A stretch of DNA of 64,000 nucleotides from Erigeron canadensis. Taxonomy: Eukaryota > Streptophyta > Magnoliopsida > Asterales > Asteraceae. The notes under the pieces are model-generated. The model was not told the origin of the DNA and did no database searches. It worked only from the letters and a program-made list of their open reading frames with translations. The position numbers and the translations under genes were made by a program. Location: the NCBI RefSeq assembly GCF_010389155.1, contig NC_057766.1, positions 30,761,516-30,825,515 of the forward strand, written 5' to 3'. Positions 61,322-64,000 of the stretch are shown here, one piece after another (position 1 is the stretch's first letter; each line of letters begins with the position of its first letter).

Positions 61322-61431
61322 GACATTTTGTTTATCAATCCATTGGTATTTATAGATAAAAATGATGTTAAACCAAGACATTTTGTTTATCAATCCATTG
61401 GTATTTATACATGAAAATGATGTTAAACCAA
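61322..61431. repeat. Tandem duplication, 55-bp unit
   Basis: Two copies (61322-61376, 61377-61431) of GACATTTTGTTTATCAATCC...GATGTTAAACCAA, differing at two or three bases. Confidence 0.85.
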
Positions 61432-61635
61432 CTCCATTTAGGTGAGTTGGCAATGAATATTTTCTAAACCACTATGTGGGCCTCGGATGTGAGTTTTTCT
61501 TAAAGTATCGGGTTTGAGTATTGGGTTTATCATCTCAAGGTATTTTCCTTAAAGAGGGGTTGGAGGTCTAACAAATCGCTGATTAAAATTGTCCCCATCA
61601 CGTATGAATCGAAACTAACTTTAAAAAAAATATAT
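61432..61635 (+). mobile_element. Possible SINE
   Basis: A-box-like TAGGTGAGTTGG and B-box-like GGGTTTGAGTATTGG with plausible spacing, ending in an A-run (TTTAAAAAAAATAT). Target duplication not found. Confidence 0.4.
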
Positions 61636-62634
61636 CATGACATATAATTTTTTTTAAACCGATTATAAATATTCAATTAACATCTTTGCACATAGAAAAA
61701 AATTTTAAATGAAAATGTCATTTTACTTTACTTTTTTATATATATATATGTGTGTGTTTCTTTTAGATTTCCAAACAACTTGAGCTCCTAAATGGGAGCA
61801 TCGATCGGCTCGAATATAAGTGGATATATGTTAGTGGAAGTTTAAGTTATGGCTAGTGATTTTCTTAATTAATCAGTTTTGTATGATTGGATATGTCTTT
61901 TTTTTTTCATAGGGAAGTGATGTTTGTACCAATTTTTTTACATAATATATTTTGATCATACACAACAATATATGCATCAGACAGTTGTATTATATAACTG
62001 TTTAATGCATATATTATCATGTATGGTAAATTTATGTTGTGTATTGATCAAATCCCTTACCACATTGTACAAGGATTATTACAAACTGTACAAATACCAA
62101 TTGCATAAATGTGGTAAAATAATCAACAAGTGTAGTATTAATATCAATTGTACCATCTCTTTTAATTAATTTACCAAATTCATGTATTAAATGTTTGTAC
62201 AATATGCTATAAAAACTGTACAGTTTGGTTAATTAATCTCAAAGGATGGTACAAATATCATTTACCTTTTCATATAGTCGATCTTTTACCTTTAATTTTA
62301 CATTATCTATTTAACACTTAATTTTTTAGTATGATCGATCAAATGAAAATAATGTATGTAGTTATCATACGATCGAGACATTACATTAAAAATATGTGTT
62401 CAACAGAAACGACACTTCATGTACTCCAAACGACAACCAAAAATCAGACGCAAAATTTGTTTTTTATTAAACTAGAATGGAACATATAAGAAGTGGAGGT
62501 GCCTCTTTGCATCATAAAATGATTAAACGATTGTTTATAAAGTATATAAACATATATATTTTTTAATTTTAATCATATACATTTATTGGAACAGTACAAA
62601 GAAATTAACGCTTATTTAATTTTAATATTTTCTT
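61636..62634. other. Intergenic, no gene seen
   Basis: AT-rich. Open frames such as 61924-62169 have no domain and biased composition. Confidence 0.4.
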
Positions 62635-62815
62635 TGAGCATTAGTTCAGTGGTTCAAAGGTCATTTTTCATGTAAGTGGTCTTGTGTTCAAACATTAGAG
62701 AGGACTCAGGAAGTCCCTTTATAAGGGTTTGACTTAAATATATTCAAGTCTTTGGGGGGAGGGGGGAGAGTTTACCCCTATTAATCGTTGTGTCTTTGAG
62801 CGAATTAGTTTGTTA
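62635..62815 (+). mobile_element. SINE, family shared with 10.7 and 60.0 kb
   Basis: Perfect A-box-like TAGTTCAGTGG, B-box-like GTGTTCAAACAT, then TCCCTTTATAAGGGTTTGAC and CCCCTATTAATCGTTGTG. The 3' part, from the GAGAGAGCTC block onward, is missing. Confidence 0.62.
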
Positions 62816-64000
62816 CTTTTTTATAGTGGCCACATGTCCCCCTAAAAAGCGACTTGGTGGGAATATCATCCAGGTTTGAATATCTGCAAAAGCATATTCA
62901 ACCAGCCAAGATTTCTGGGATCTCACCGTCAGACAGCGTTACAGGGTTGTTAGCTTGATAGAAAAAATTCTTCTACAGGACTAAGGAGTTTCTGGACATT
63001 TACCATTTTTATTTTTTTAGGAGCAGGTATCCATTTGTTGCATTTAGGTTATAAACTGTCTTTATAAATTCAGCAATGAGCCAATGAGTGGATACATATA
63101 TGCATATATTTGATCAGTACGTACTTTGCAAAAAAAAAAAATAATAATAATAAATAAAAAAATGTGGCGAATCTAAATTGATTATATCACCGACAGCTAG
63201 CTATATATATGGGCTTTATGTAACAAGATAGAATTCAACCTTTCCAAAAATGAATGAAATGCAACATATATAGCACGAATGCAAGATATATACAACCGTT
63301 AATAACGTTTACGTTGATACTCCGTATCAAGTAAGAGTAATACGCACTTTCATGTTTGAATATTAATAATTGATGCAAATATATCATTTGTACACATATT
63401 TCTTACATTTCTAAAAAATCTTAAAAAATTAATTAGTGCATATACTATATGTGAACTACATATATTTAAAAGTGTTAAAAAAGAAGTTCATAGTAAAAGT
63501 GTTAACGGACATATACTATATGTGAACTATTTTTAAAAGTATAAAAGTTAATTTGTAACATTTAATTTAAAACTCAATCTATTTATATATTTAGGTATAA
63601 TATACAATGTATCTTATATCAAGTGTTTTAGTTGAAATAAGAATTCTTAGAAAATCAAACTCATACATATAATATGGACGATGAGTAATACATTTAAGTG
63701 TCATAAGTCATAATCTTCATTTGTCTCGTGTGAATTTAAAGGTAATATATAAATAGTGACTGAAAATGAATATAATGATAAAATATTAAAGTAATATTCA
63801 AGTATTAAACAATTATCTAAACAAAACTTTAAGATTAAAATATCAAGCAATTATAGATACATGACACCAAACTCCAAACTCCAAACTGACTTTTCATTAG
63901 ATAAGCCAAAACACTTCATAGTGAAACTTTACAAAATGGCAATTCTGGTTTTGACAAAAACACCAATAATAGTGTTACCAAAACCTTTAATTTCCAAAAA
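62816..64000. other. Intergenic, no gene seen
   Basis: AT-rich. About 62850-62890 has a B-box-like CCAGGTTTGAATATC, possibly another SINE trace. Nothing else recognised up to the window edge. Confidence 0.4.

Overview
The window is nuclear DNA of a flowering plant. Genes have introns with GT..AG borders, the intergenic DNA is AT-rich, and plant transposon families dominate. The style of the repeats and of the gypsy and Harbinger proteins suggests an asterid, possibly a daisy-family species, but this is inference and no species can be named from sequence alone. Only three host genes look intact: a two-exon 1-aminocyclopropane-1-carboxylate (ACC) synthase (1389-2959, minus; ethylene biosynthesis), a seven-exon squalene epoxidase (22564-25554 or 25740, minus; sterol/triterpene biosynthesis), and a one-exon receptor-like protein closely resembling RLP44 (30818-31660, minus; cell-wall and brassinosteroid signalling). 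A single in-frame exon carrying two Sel1 repeats (33788-34003, minus) is a gene fragment or part of an unresolved gene. The three intact genes share a strand but not a pathway; nothing suggests a functional cluster.

Layout: 1-1.4 kb, a compound direct/inverted repeat; 1.4-3.1 kb, ACC synthase; 3.4-11 kb, duplications, a solo LTR, two hAT elements with perfect 8-bp target duplications (one holding a nested SINE), further SINEs and a Helitron-like element; 12.1-14.2 kb, a broken Harbinger-type Myb/SANT-like gene; 15.2-16.5 kb, a TIR element; 17.4-20.6 kb, LINE and SINE debris and a small Helitron; 21.3-26.8 kb, a Helitron, squalene epoxidase and a Stowaway MITE; 27.7-30 kb, nested foldback, Helitron, hAT and Tourist MITEs; 30.8-34 kb, the RLP44-like gene and the Sel1 exon; 35-44.2 kb, mostly non-coding DNA with a hAT element, foldbacks and a Helitron; 44.2-55.5 kb, one complete Ty3/gypsy chromovirus-like LTR retrotransposon on the minus strand; 55.6-64 kb, hAT, Mutator, Helitron, Harbinger and SINE elements.

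The gypsy element is the most interesting object. It has about 2.7-kb LTRs differing at only a handful of sites, a perfect 5-bp target duplication, an initiator-Met primer-binding site and a polypurine tract. Its gag-pol is interrupted by three frameshifts. Ahead of gag, in the same sense, lies an uninterrupted 141-codon extra ORF. Its N-terminus matches the histone H3 tail at nine of the first ten residues after the initiator Met, including the equivalents of K4, K9 and S10, and its centre carries a textbook SUMO-interacting-type motif. The same element ends its integrase in a chromodomain-like module. A retrotransposon that makes both an H3-tail mimic and a chromatin-reader-like domain is the best candidate here for an undescribed system.

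All homology calls come from reading translations and motifs; no database search was run. Element borders were placed by hand from terminal repeats and target duplications.
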